DNA of 64,000 bases from Streptomyces sp. NBC_00536 (GTDB lineage: Bacteria; Actinomycetota; Actinomycetes; Streptomycetales; Streptomycetaceae). Below are positions 33,338 through 40,996 of this stretch, piece by piece. Position numbers and translations under genes: made by a program. The stretch lies in the NCBI RefSeq assembly GCF_036346295.1, contig NZ_CP107819.1, positions 2,356,001-2,420,000 on the forward strand, written 5' to 3'. Every line of letters starts with the position of its first letter. Position 1 is the stretch's first letter. The notes beneath the pieces are model-generated. The model was not told where the DNA came from. It worked only from the letters and a program-made list of their open reading frames with translations, and did no database searches.

Positions 33338-33946
33338 ATGGCCGATCATGATCAAGTGAATCCACTACTGCTGGGGCCGGTCTACACCGGCGGCGTGCAG
33401 CTCGGTGCGTACGCGCTGGAGCGGCTGGGCGAGCGGGAGCGCGAACGGGTGCTGCGGGGCTGCTCGACCAATGTCGACAATCTCGCCGACGGGCGCTGGG
33501 AGACCCTGCTGAGCAGCGCCTTCGTGGTGGAGGAGCCGATGCCGCTGCCCTACGCGCTGCTGCTGCTCACCGTCCTCGGGTACGCCGAGTACGCGTACGG
33601 GGCCTGGTGGGCCGCCGGGGTTTTCCTGCTCGGGCACGCGGGGGCCACGCTGCTCGTTTACGGGACGCTGCGGGCGCGCCGGGCCGGGGCGCCGACCCGG
33701 CGGGCGGTGGACGTGGGGACCAGCTACGGCTTCAACGCGGTCCTGGGCGCCCTCACCTCGGCGCTGCCGCGCGGGGCCGTGCGCGGCGCCGCCCGGGCGG
33801 GGCTGCTGGCGCTCGCGCTGCGGCCGGTGCTGCGGCGGGAGCGGACCTTCACCGACGCCGGGCACCTGGCGGCGCTGGGGATCGGGGTCGGGGTCGCCCT
33901 CGCCGCCGATTACCTTTCCCGCACAAAACATCCGAAAATAGCCTGA
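33338..33946 (+). CDS. rhomboid-like membrane protein
   Basis: A 202-aa protein of the rhomboid-like group seen in actinobacteria. It has CSTNVDNLADGRWETLLSSA near residues 40-60, the helices PYALLLLTVLGYAEYAYGAW and AAGVFLLGHAGATLLVYGTL, the DVGTSYGFNAVLGALTSALP segment with YG-F, and a final LAALGIGVGVALAADYLS helix. The rhomboid GxSG Ser is replaced by GTSYG, so activity as a protease is uncertain. The ATG at 33338 is followed by a GTG at 33356; neither has a good ribosome site. It is divergent from the Met-rich gene. Confidence 0.7.
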   Translation: MADHDQVNPLLLGPVYTGGVQLGAYALERLGERERERVLRGCSTNVDNLADGRWETLLSSAFVVEEPMPLPYALLLLTVLGYAEYAYGAWWAAGVFLLGHAGATLLVYGTLRARRAGAPTRRAVDVGTSYGFNAVLGALTSALPRGAVRGAARAGLLALALRPVLRRERTFTDAGHLAALGIGVGVALAADYLSRTKHPKIA

Positions 33947-33995
33947 GCGCGGTCGGCGCCGTGCCCGCCCGCCCGTACCACTGGAGTTGCCCACG

Positions 33996-34790
33996 ATGAC
34001 CGCCACCCCGTCCACCACCGTCGCCAACTTCCGCGACCTCGGCGGCACCCGAATAGCCGGTGGCCGGACGGTGCGCCCCGGCCTGGTGCTGCGCTCCGGC
34101 CAGCTCGACCGGCTCGACCTGGCCGCCGACCCCGCCGTGGCGGCGCTGGGCCTGCGGACGGTGATCGACTTCCGCACCGACGCCGAACGCGGCGACCACC
34201 CGGACGTGGCACCTCCGGGGGCGCGGATGCTGGTGGCCGACGTCCTGGCCGACAAGGTGAACTCGGGCCGCATGCCGGCCGCCGCGCAGCTCAAGGACCT
34301 GCTGGCCGACCCCGCGGTGGCGGAGCGGCACCTGGGCGGCGGCAAGGCGCAGGCGCTCTTCGCCGAGACCTACCGCTCCTTCGTCAGCTCGGCCTCGGGC
34401 CAGCGGTCGTACCGGACGCTGCTGACGGAGCTGGCGGACGAGGAGTCCGGGCCGCTCCTCTTCCACTGCACGGCGGGCAAGGACCGCACCGGGTGGGGGG
34501 CGACCGTGGTCCTGTCGCTGCTCGGTGCCGATGACGAGACGCTGATGACGGAGTACCTCTCGGTCAACCCGGCCGTCCGCGCCGCCTTCGCCCCGATGAT
34601 CGAGGGCTTCACCGCGGCGGGCGGTGACCCGGAGATCGCGCTGGCGCTGATCGGGGTCGTGCCGGAGTACCTGGCGGCGGCGCTGGACGAGGTCGCGGTG
34701 CGGTACGGGTCGATGGAGAAGTACGTCCGCGAAGGCCTCGGCGTCCCCGACCCCACGATCACCACCCTCCGCACCCGCCTCACGACCTGA
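33996..34790 (+). CDS. tyrosine-protein phosphatase (DSP/Y_phosphatase3 family)
   Basis: A 264-aa protein phosphatase. NFRDLGGTRIAGGRTVRPG (about residues 11-29) is the family N-terminal motif. The active-site P-loop is FHCTAGKDRTGWG near residue 160, with Cys, Lys and Arg present. DFRTDAERGDHPD marks the general acid region. It would dephosphorylate protein Tyr or phosphoinositide-like substrates. The ATG at 33996 follows GGAG by 11 nt; a TTG at 33987 is an in-frame alternative. It follows the rhomboid-like gene on the same strand. Confidence 0.9.
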   Translation: MTATPSTTVANFRDLGGTRIAGGRTVRPGLVLRSGQLDRLDLAADPAVAALGLRTVIDFRTDAERGDHPDVAPPGARMLVADVLADKVNSGRMPAAAQLKDLLADPAVAERHLGGGKAQALFAETYRSFVSSASGQRSYRTLLTELADEESGPLLFHCTAGKDRTGWGATVVLSLLGADDETLMTEYLSVNPAVRAAFAPMIEGFTAAGGDPEIALALIGVVPEYLAAALDEVAVRYGSMEKYVREGLGVPDPTITTLRTRLTT

Positions 34791-34799
34791 CCCCGGCCC

Positions 34800-35060
34800 C
34801 CTTTCCCTGGGCTCCGCCCGGACCCGCGCCTCAAACGCCGGCGAGGCTGTTTTCAGCCCGTCCGGCGTTTGAGGACCGGGGCCACCTCCCGGGACGCCCG
34901 GCCCACCCCAGCCCGTCCGGCGTTTGAGGACCGGGTCCGGGCAGCGCCCGGGACGCCAGCCGCAGGCGCCCCCACCCTTGACACGCGACCGCAGGCCGCA
35001 CTCCTGGGCTCTGCCCAGACCCGCGCCTCAAACGCCGGCGAGGCTGGAATTGCCCCGCAG
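34800..35060. repeat. cluster of GC-rich palindromic repeats
   Basis: At least four copies of the GCCTCAAACGCCGGCG/GTCCGGCGTTTGAGGAC family occur in both orientations: near 34828-34850, 34857-34882, 34911-34938 and 35022-35050. They fill the gap between the phosphatase and the next gene. No gene is seen. Confidence 0.8.
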
Positions 35061-35127
35061 GGGCCAAGCGCGCCCCCGGCAAGAGCCGGCGGGGTGACCA
35101 TACGGGGATTCGCTCGTTCTGCTGAAC

Positions 35128-37065
35128 GTGACTGCGCCGGACACCGCCACCCGCCCCCGCCCGCATCCCCTCGACGCCGGGGTCGACGTCGAGCGCGCCG
35201 AGGCCGCCATCGTCGAGCACTATCCGCGGCTGGTGCGGCTCGCCTACCTCGTGCTGCCGCCCTCCCTCGGGCGCAACCGCCGGGTGCTGACCGCGCATTC
35301 GCTGACCCAGCGGGCGCTGCCGCGCGGCCGGGAGGCGTCCGGCGCGCAGGGCCTCGTACCGTTCCAGCGCGGTGCGCAGGACGCCGATCCCGCCTCCGAC
35401 GCCGGGTACGCGTACGTCCGGCTGCGGGTGCTGCGGGCCGCGCTGGAGGCCGGGCTGCCGCTGACCTTCCGGTCCCTGCCCCGCCGCGCGCAGTTTCCGC
35501 CCGCGCTGCCGCAGGTGTGGGGGCTGCGGCTGTTCCCGCGTTCCGGCGGGGCCGAGGAGCTGGCCCTGGACCAGTGGCTGGCCACGCTCGACGGGCCCGC
35601 CCGCGCCGCGTGCGTGCTGCGGGCGCTGGAGCGGCTGGACGGCCCGGAGGTGCTGCTGGTGCTGACGGAGGCCGGGGTGGTGGATCCGGAGGCCGCGCTG
35701 GCCGCCGCCGGGGGGCCTTCGAACGACGCCCTCTTCGCCTCCCCCGAGTTCGATCCGTGCGTGCTGCAGGCCCGCCCCACGGACCTGCTGCGCCGCCGCC
35801 GCTGGGTGCGGGGTTCGCTCGCGGCGGGCGTGGCGCTGCTGGTGGGCGGGGCGCTGCTGGGGCTGCCGGGCGGGGGCTGGGGCGCCGATGGGGCCGCCGC
35901 GCCCGCGTACGCCCGTAACGCGGCGGCCGAGCAGGCGCTGGACCCGGCGAAGGTGACCCGCGCGGGGGCCGCGGACTGGCGCGGCGCCGACCGCTCCGAC
36001 TTCGCGGTCTGGCCCGCGCGGGGCGACCGTACGGACGACAAGGAGCTGCTGCGCCGCGCGCTGGCCGTCTGGGCCCGCCCCGGCGCCTCGGTGGTGGTGT
36101 CGGCGACCCCCGGTACTCCGGCGGGGCCGCCGATGGGACCGCCGCAGCTGCTGTTCGCGGGCGCGGTCGACCAGGCGGTGGTGGTGCTGATGTACGACGG
36201 GCTGCGCGTGGTGCGTTACGCCGAGCCGCGCTCCGGGACCGCGGGCGCGGCCCTGGACTTCGCCCGTACGGACGGCGCTGCGGCCGAGTCGGCGACGGCG
36301 CTGGTGCTGAGCCGGGTGGACGGCAACGTCCGCTATCTGACGGCTCCCTGGGTGACGGGGGCGTCGGTACGGGACCTCCTCAAGCCCTCCGACGCGCCGA
36401 CGCCGCTGCGGCTGGCCGCGGACGGGATCACCGCTCCGGTGGCGGGTCCGGCTCCGGCGGGTTCGTGTACCGCCTGGAACGCGCTGGCCCTGGAGACGGC
36501 CGCCGGGCCCCGGCTGGTGACGGACCTGGGCGAGCTGACCCCGGCCCGGCTGACCTCGGGCGCTCCGGGCGCGGTGCGTGACGTGACGCAGGCGGCGGAG
36601 CTGAGCGAGTGGTCGCGGATCGCGTGCCTGCTGCCGGCGGTCCGTTCGCACGGGGTGCGGTCGGTCAACTCGTGGGCGTACGCGCGCCAGCCGCTGCCGG
36701 AGAACAACGGTACGGCGGAGTGGCTGTGCACCCGGGCCGAGACCTGGCGGGGCACGGCGGACCGGGTGCAGGCGCAGTTCCTGGCGCCGGGCGCGCAGGT
36801 GGCGGCGCAGGCGGCCAAGGCGGAGGGTTCACCGGCCTGCGGGCCGCGGGAGCCCCGGGTGCTGGCGGGCGTGCTGTGGAAGTCGCAGGGCGGCCACTGG
36901 TACGTACTGGCGGCGGGCACGGCCCAGTTCACGTCGCTGTCGGTGACGGGCGGGGCCACGGGGTCGGCGGCCGGGAACCGGCTGGCGGTGAAGGCACCGG
37001 AGGGCGCTCAGGTGGAACTGTCCGGGAAGCTGACGGACGGCTCGAAGGCGGGCGTCCTGCGGTAG
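35128..37065 (+). CDS. membrane protein with degenerate sigma-factor-like N-terminal region
   Basis: A 645-aa protein. Residues ~18-55 (AEAAIVEHYPRLVRLAYLVL) look like ECF sigma region 2, and ~155-200 (LDGPARAACVLRALERLDG, then EVLLVLTEAGVVDPE) look like a worn region 4. A single hydrophobic helix (GSLAAGVALLVGGALLGLPG) lies at ~230-250. The remaining ~390 residues are an outside domain with several Cys (CTAWNALAL, IACLLPAV, WLCTRAETW, PACGPRE). DNA recognition looks lost, so sensing or anti-sigma-like roles are possible. The GTG at 35128 starts it; no close ribosome site is evident. Confidence 0.6.
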   Translation: MTAPDTATRPRPHPLDAGVDVERAEAAIVEHYPRLVRLAYLVLPPSLGRNRRVLTAHSLTQRALPRGREASGAQGLVPFQRGAQDADPASDAGYAYVRLRVLRAALEAGLPLTFRSLPRRAQFPPALPQVWGLRLFPRSGGAEELALDQWLATLDGPARAACVLRALERLDGPEVLLVLTEAGVVDPEAALAAAGGPSNDALFASPEFDPCVLQARPTDLLRRRRWVRGSLAAGVALLVGGALLGLPGGGWGADGAAAPAYARNAAAEQALDPAKVTRAGAADWRGADRSDFAVWPARGDRTDDKELLRRALAVWARPGASVVVSATPGTPAGPPMGPPQLLFAGAVDQAVVVLMYDGLRVVRYAEPRSGTAGAALDFARTDGAAAESATALVLSRVDGNVRYLTAPWVTGASVRDLLKPSDAPTPLRLAADGITAPVAGPAPAGSCTAWNALALETAAGPRLVTDLGELTPARLTSGAPGAVRDVTQAAELSEWSRIACLLPAVRSHGVRSVNSWAYARQPLPENNGTAEWLCTRAETWRGTADRVQAQFLAPGAQVAAQAAKAEGSPACGPREPRVLAGVLWKSQGGHWYVLAAGTAQFTSLSVTGGATGSAAGNRLAVKAPEGAQVELSGKLTDGSKAGVLR

Positions 37066-37127
37066 TCCCGCGACCGGAAGCTGCACGGGGGTGTTGCGCG
37101 GGCTCTACCCATCAGTACATTGACGCC

Positions 37128-38027
37128 ATGTCTAATACGCCGTCCGCACCTGCACCCGCACCCGTGGCGTCGGAGCACATACCGCTCAGGGCCCGGAACG
37201 TGTCCTTCTCCTGGGAGGACACCCCGCTCCACTGGCTGCCCGGCGACCCCTTCGCCGGGCACACCATGAACGTGCTGCACCTGCTGCTCCCGGCGGGCGA
37301 GCGCTGGTTCGTCCACGTGTACAAGCAGGTGCTGCCGTACATCACGGACGAACGGCTGCGGGCGGACGTGGTCGGCTTCATCGGCCAGGAGGCGATGCAC
37401 GCCGCCGCGCACGACGACGTACTCCCCCACCTCAAGCGCCTGGGCCTGGACCCCACCCCGTACACCGCGCAGGTGGACTGGCTCTTCGAGAAGCTCCTCG
37501 GGGACCGCACCCTGCCGCCGGGCCGGGCCCGCGAGTGGTGGCTCAAGGAGCGGGTGGCGACGATCGCGGCGATCGAGCACTACACCGCCTTCCTCGGCAA
37601 CTGGATCCTGAACGCCGACGAGCTGGACCGGCGGGGCGCGGACCCGGTGATGCTGGACCTGCTGCGCTGGCACGGGGCGGAGGAGGTCGAGCACCGGGCG
37701 GTGGCCTTCGAGCTGTTCATGCACATCGACGGCGGCTACCGGCGCCGGGCCAGGACCTGGGCGACGGCCTTCACCGCGCTGGTGTTCCTGTGGCAGCGCG
37801 GCGCCCGCTTCTTCATGGAGAACGACCCGGGCCTGCCGCGGGCCAAGGCGTCCTTCGGCCAGTTCTTCCGGGCGGGACAGCAGGGCGTACTGCCCTCGAC
37901 CGGCGCGATGCTGAAGTCGATCCCCTCGTACCTGTCCCGTACGTACCACCCCTCGCAGGAGGGGTCGACCGCCCAGGCCGCGGCGTACCTCGCCACCTCG
38001 CCCGGCGCGAACGGCGGTGCCCGGTGA
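37128..38027 (+). CDS. metal-dependent hydrolase (PF10118, ferritin-like)
   Basis: A 299-aa helical protein of the predicted metal-dependent hydrolase family PF10118. Metal-ligand-like residues occur in FIGQEAMHAAAHDDVLPHL (about 83-101), AAIEHYTAFLGNWIL and WHGAEEVEHRAVAFELF (about 184-200), giving the E/H pattern of a diiron helix bundle. It overlaps the PDR-type reductase by 4 bp, so the two products probably work as oxygenase/hydrolase and reductase. The ATG at 37128 fits the family N-terminus, preceded by a Pro/Ala tail. Confidence 0.85.
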   Translation: MSNTPSAPAPAPVASEHIPLRARNVSFSWEDTPLHWLPGDPFAGHTMNVLHLLLPAGERWFVHVYKQVLPYITDERLRADVVGFIGQEAMHAAAHDDVLPHLKRLGLDPTPYTAQVDWLFEKLLGDRTLPPGRAREWWLKERVATIAAIEHYTAFLGNWILNADELDRRGADPVMLDLLRWHGAEEVEHRAVAFELFMHIDGGYRRRARTWATAFTALVFLWQRGARFFMENDPGLPRAKASFGQFFRAGQQGVLPSTGAMLKSIPSYLSRTYHPSQEGSTAQAAAYLATSPGANGGAR

Positions 38028-39118
38028 GCCCGGTGAGCGCGATCGGCCCGGCGAGCGCTCTGAGCCCGGCGGTGCGGCGCGCGGCCACCGTGACCGCGGC
38101 GGCCGGGGCCGCGTGGCTGGCCAGGCGGGCCCTGCGGCGGCGGATCGAGCGCTCGCCGCTGTGGCCGCTCCCCGCCCTGGAACACCCGATATCGGGGTAC
38201 TCGCCGCGCCGGGCCCTGCGCGCGCTGATCGTCTCGCGCACGGAGCCCGCCGAGGGGGTGCTCCACCTGGTCCTGGAATCACCGGAGCTGCCCGCGTGGA
38301 GCCCGGGCGCGCACATCGACATCACGCTGCCGTCGGGGCTGGTGCGCCAGTACTCGCTGTGCGGGGACCCGGCGGACACGGGCCGCTACACGATCGCGGT
38401 CCGGCTGGTCGAGGACGGGCGCGGCGGTTCGCGCGAGGCGCACGCGGGGCTGACGGAGGGCTCGGAGCTGGAACTGCGGCCGCCGCGCAACCGGTTCGCG
38501 CTGGCCGCGGCCCCGTCGTACGTCTTCGTCGCGGGCGGGATCGGGATCACCCCGATCCTGCCGATGCTGCGTGCGGCCACGGCGGCGGGGGCCGCCTGGA
38601 CCCTGCTCTACGGCGGCCGCTCGCGGGCCTCGATGCCGTTCCTGGACGAGCTGGCGGCGTACGGGGAGCGGGTCACGGTGGTCCCCGAGGACGAGGCGGG
38701 CCTGCCGGGCCTGAGCGTGCTCGGGGCGGCCCCGGCGGGCACGCTGGTCTACTGCTGCGGCCCGGAGCCGCTGATGGCGGCGGCGGTGGCGGCGGCCCCG
38801 GCCGGTGTGGAGGTCCGGCTGGAGCGGTTCGCTCCGGGCGCGCCCTCGGGCGCGGACGCGCCGTTCACGGTGACGCTGGCGCGCTCGGGCCGCACGGTCG
38901 AGGTCCCGGCGGACGGCACGACGCTGGCGGCGGTGCGCCGGGAGCTGCCCGACACCCCGTACTCCTGCGAGCAGGGCTTCTGCGGCACCTGCCGGCAGGG
39001 AGTCCTGTCGGGCGAGGTGGACCACCGCGACGACCTGCTGACGGACGAGGAGCGCGGGACGTCGATGCTGCTGTGCGTGTCCCGGGCCCGGGGAGAACAC
39101 CTGACGCTGGACCTCTGA
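38024..39118 (+). CDS. PDR/VanB family oxidoreductase (flavin, NAD(P)H, 2Fe-2S)
   Basis: A 364-aa reductase. After a ~60-residue basic lead come a flavin domain (GAHIDITLPSGLVRQYSLCG near 92-111), an NAD(P) domain (YVFVAGGIGITPILPML near 164, and LVYCCGPEPLMAA), and a C-terminal plant-type 2Fe-2S domain with CEQGFCGTCRQG near 313 and a final Cys in MLLCVSRARG. It would pass electrons from NAD(P)H to a partner. The GTG at 38024 overlaps the hydrolase stop (GTGA), pointing to that partner. Confidence 0.9.
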   Translation: MSPVSAIGPASALSPAVRRAATVTAAAGAAWLARRALRRRIERSPLWPLPALEHPISGYSPRRALRALIVSRTEPAEGVLHLVLESPELPAWSPGAHIDITLPSGLVRQYSLCGDPADTGRYTIAVRLVEDGRGGSREAHAGLTEGSELELRPPRNRFALAAAPSYVFVAGGIGITPILPMLRAATAAGAAWTLLYGGRSRASMPFLDELAAYGERVTVVPEDEAGLPGLSVLGAAPAGTLVYCCGPEPLMAAAVAAAPAGVEVRLERFAPGAPSGADAPFTVTLARSGRTVEVPADGTTLAAVRRELPDTPYSCEQGFCGTCRQGVLSGEVDHRDDLLTDEERGTSMLLCVSRARGEHLTLDL

Positions 39119-39148
39119 GCGGGACCGTTGCGACCGGCGGGTTCAGGC

Positions 39149-39607
39149 TCACAGGTGGACGGTCAGGTACCGGGCGGCGCAGACCACGACGGCCGTCAGG
39201 AGGGCCCCCGGAACGCAGGCCGCCCAGGCCCCGACCGGGCGGCGGCGCGGATCGGCGACCGCCGCGAGCAGCAGGAGCAGCGCGGCGGGAAGGAAGAAGA
39301 CTCCGCCCAGCGAACAGCCCGCCACGGACCACAGGATGAGGGCCGCGCCGATGGCCTGGCAGGCGCCGACGAAGGCGGCCCGGCGGTGGCCGAGGAAGGA
39401 CGGCGCCAGGATCGGTACGGTCGTCACCAGGACACCCCAGGTGGCGGGCTGGCCCCACTCGCCCATGCGCAGCACGCCCGCGACGACGACGAGCGCTTCC
39501 ACCGCCGCGACCAGCGCGAAGGTGCGCTGCAGCCAGTGGATCCGGTCGTCGTCCCGCACCGCTCGTACCGTCACGGCTGCCCGCATGCCGGTCATCGCCC
39601 CCGCCAC
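39149..39607 (-). CDS. small membrane protein
   Basis: A 152-aa protein with four hydrophobic helices: TFALVAAVEALVVVAGVL, ATWGVLVTTVPILAPSFLG, AFVGACQAIGAALILWSVAG through VFFLPAALLLLLAAVA, and VPGALLTAVVVCAARYLTV. The GTG start at 39607 lies beside a palindromic operator and the gene is divergent from a TetR regulator, so TetR control is likely. No family is recognised. Confidence 0.65.
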   Translation of the reverse strand: MAGAMTGMRAAVTVRAVRDDDRIHWLQRTFALVAAVEALVVVAGVLRMGEWGQPATWGVLVTTVPILAPSFLGHRRAAFVGACQAIGAALILWSVAGCSLGGVFFLPAALLLLLAAVADPRRRPVGAWAACVPGALLTAVVVCAARYLTVHL

Positions 39608-39616
39608 CCTGGATTC

Positions 39617-39643
39617 TGAACGCGTTCAGTTGAACGTGTTCAA
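39617..39643. promoter_or_regulatory. TetR-type operator, double palindrome
   Basis: A perfect 12-bp palindrome, TGAACGCGTTCA (39617-39628), is followed at once by a near-perfect one, TTGAACGTGTTCAA (39630-39643). They lie between the divergent membrane gene and the TetR gene. The paired layout fits binding of two TetR dimers. Confidence 0.75.
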
Positions 39644-39687
39644 CATAGCGGATGCAGTCCCGCGCGCACTACCCGTAGGGTGTTGCC

Positions 39688-40431
39688 ATGACAACCGGGG
39701 TGCGACGCAGGATGGGTGTCGAGGAGCGGCGGCAGCAGCTGATCGGGGTGGCGCTGGACCTCTTCAGCCACCGGTCGCCCGACGAGGTGTCGATCGACGA
39801 GATCGCGGCGGCCGCCGGGATATCGCGGCCGCTCGTCTACCACTACTTTCCGGGCAAGTTGAGCCTGTACGAGGCCGCGCTGCGGCGGGCCGCCGACGAG
39901 TTGGCCGCGCGCTTCGACGAACCGCCCGAAGGGCCCCTGGGCGCCCGGCTGCTGCGGGTCATGGGCCGGTACTTCGCCTTCGTCGACGAGCACGGCCCCG
40001 GCTTCTCCGCCCTGATGCGCGGCGGCCCCGCGGTCGGCTCCAGCCGCACCAACGCGATGATCGACGAGGTCCGCCAGGCCGCCTACGAGCAGATCCTCAG
40101 CCACCTCGGCGTCCAGCGGCCGCCCGCGCGGCTGGAGCTGGTCGTGCGCTCCTGGGTCTCGCTCGCCGAGTCCACCGCGCTGATCTGGCTCGACGGCCGC
40201 CGGATCCCGCGCGCCGAGCTGGAGTTGCAGCTGGTGCACGACTTCGCCGCGCTCGCCGCGGTGAGCGCCGCCTACGACGAGGAGATGGCCGCGCTGCTGG
40301 TGCGGATCCTGGCGGACGAGCCCGCGGACGGCCCGTTCGGTGAACTGGTGCGGCGGCTCGCGGCGTTCGTGCCCGCAGTACCTCAGTCGACGCAGCCGTC
40401 GGCGCATCAGCCGGTGCCCCGCCCGCGGTGA
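39688..40431 (+). CDS. TetR family transcriptional regulator
   Basis: A 247-aa regulator. HTH at about residues 12-58: RRQQLIGVALDLFSHRSPDE, VSIDEIAAAAGISRPLVYHY, FPGKLSLYEAAL. The C-terminal part is the helical ligand domain, followed by a Pro/Gln/Ser tail. It probably represses the divergent small membrane gene and itself through the palindromes at 39617-39643. The neighbouring GNAT gene starts 10 bp after its stop and may be co-transcribed. Confidence 0.92.
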   Translation: MTTGVRRRMGVEERRQQLIGVALDLFSHRSPDEVSIDEIAAAAGISRPLVYHYFPGKLSLYEAALRRAADELAARFDEPPEGPLGARLLRVMGRYFAFVDEHGPGFSALMRGGPAVGSSRTNAMIDEVRQAAYEQILSHLGVQRPPARLELVVRSWVSLAESTALIWLDGRRIPRAELELQLVHDFAALAAVSAAYDEEMAALLVRILADEPADGPFGELVRRLAAFVPAVPQSTQPSAHQPVPRPR

Positions 40432-40441
40432 TAATGACCGC

Positions 40442-40978
40442 GTGATCATTGACGACGGGATCTTGTTCCGGCAGGCCGAGGAGAAGGACGCCGGCACGCT
40501 GGTGTCCCTGTACGACCAGGCCGCCCGGTGGATGCGGGCGCGGGGCATCGAGCAGTGGAAGCCGGGCGAGAAGGACACCGCGCACTTCCGCGCCCGGATG
40601 AAGGACGGCGAGGTGTGGATCGGCGCCGATGCCGACGGGCGGGTGTGCGGGGCGTACGAACTGTGGTGGTCCGACGAGGAGGCCTGGGGCGTCCAGCCGC
40701 CGGTCGCCGGGTACGTGCACCGGCTGATGGTCGAGCGCGAGGCCGCGCCCGCCGGAGCCGGGCGGCGCCTCCTCGAACACGCGGAGCGGCGCATCGCCCG
40801 GGCCGGCCTGGAGCGGGTGCGGCTGGACTGCGTCTCCACCAACCCCCGGCTGCTCGCGTACTACCAGGGCGCGGGCTACCGGGTGGTCGGGGAGTTCCCG
40901 TCCAAGCAGGCCTCGGACGGGCGGGTGTACGGGGTGATCCTGCTGGAGAAGCGGCTGGACCGCCTCACCGTGGTGTGA
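40442..40978 (+). CDS. GNAT family N-acetyltransferase
   Basis: A 178-aa acetyltransferase. It has ILFRQAEEKDAGTLVSLYDQ at the N-terminus, YVHRLMVEREAAPAGAGRRL (acetyl-CoA loop, about residues 94-113), and LDCVSTNPRLLAYYQGAGYR in the C-terminal region. The substrate is unknown. GTG 40442 is chosen because the family domain begins here, 10 bp after the TetR stop. It is convergent with the pullulanase gene, 18 bp apart. Confidence 0.88.
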   Translation: MIIDDGILFRQAEEKDAGTLVSLYDQAARWMRARGIEQWKPGEKDTAHFRARMKDGEVWIGADADGRVCGAYELWWSDEEAWGVQPPVAGYVHRLMVEREAAPAGAGRRLLEHAERRIARAGLERVRLDCVSTNPRLLAYYQGAGYRVVGEFPSKQASDGRVYGVILLEKRLDRLTVV

Positions 40979-40996
40979 GGCGGCCCTTGATCCCGC

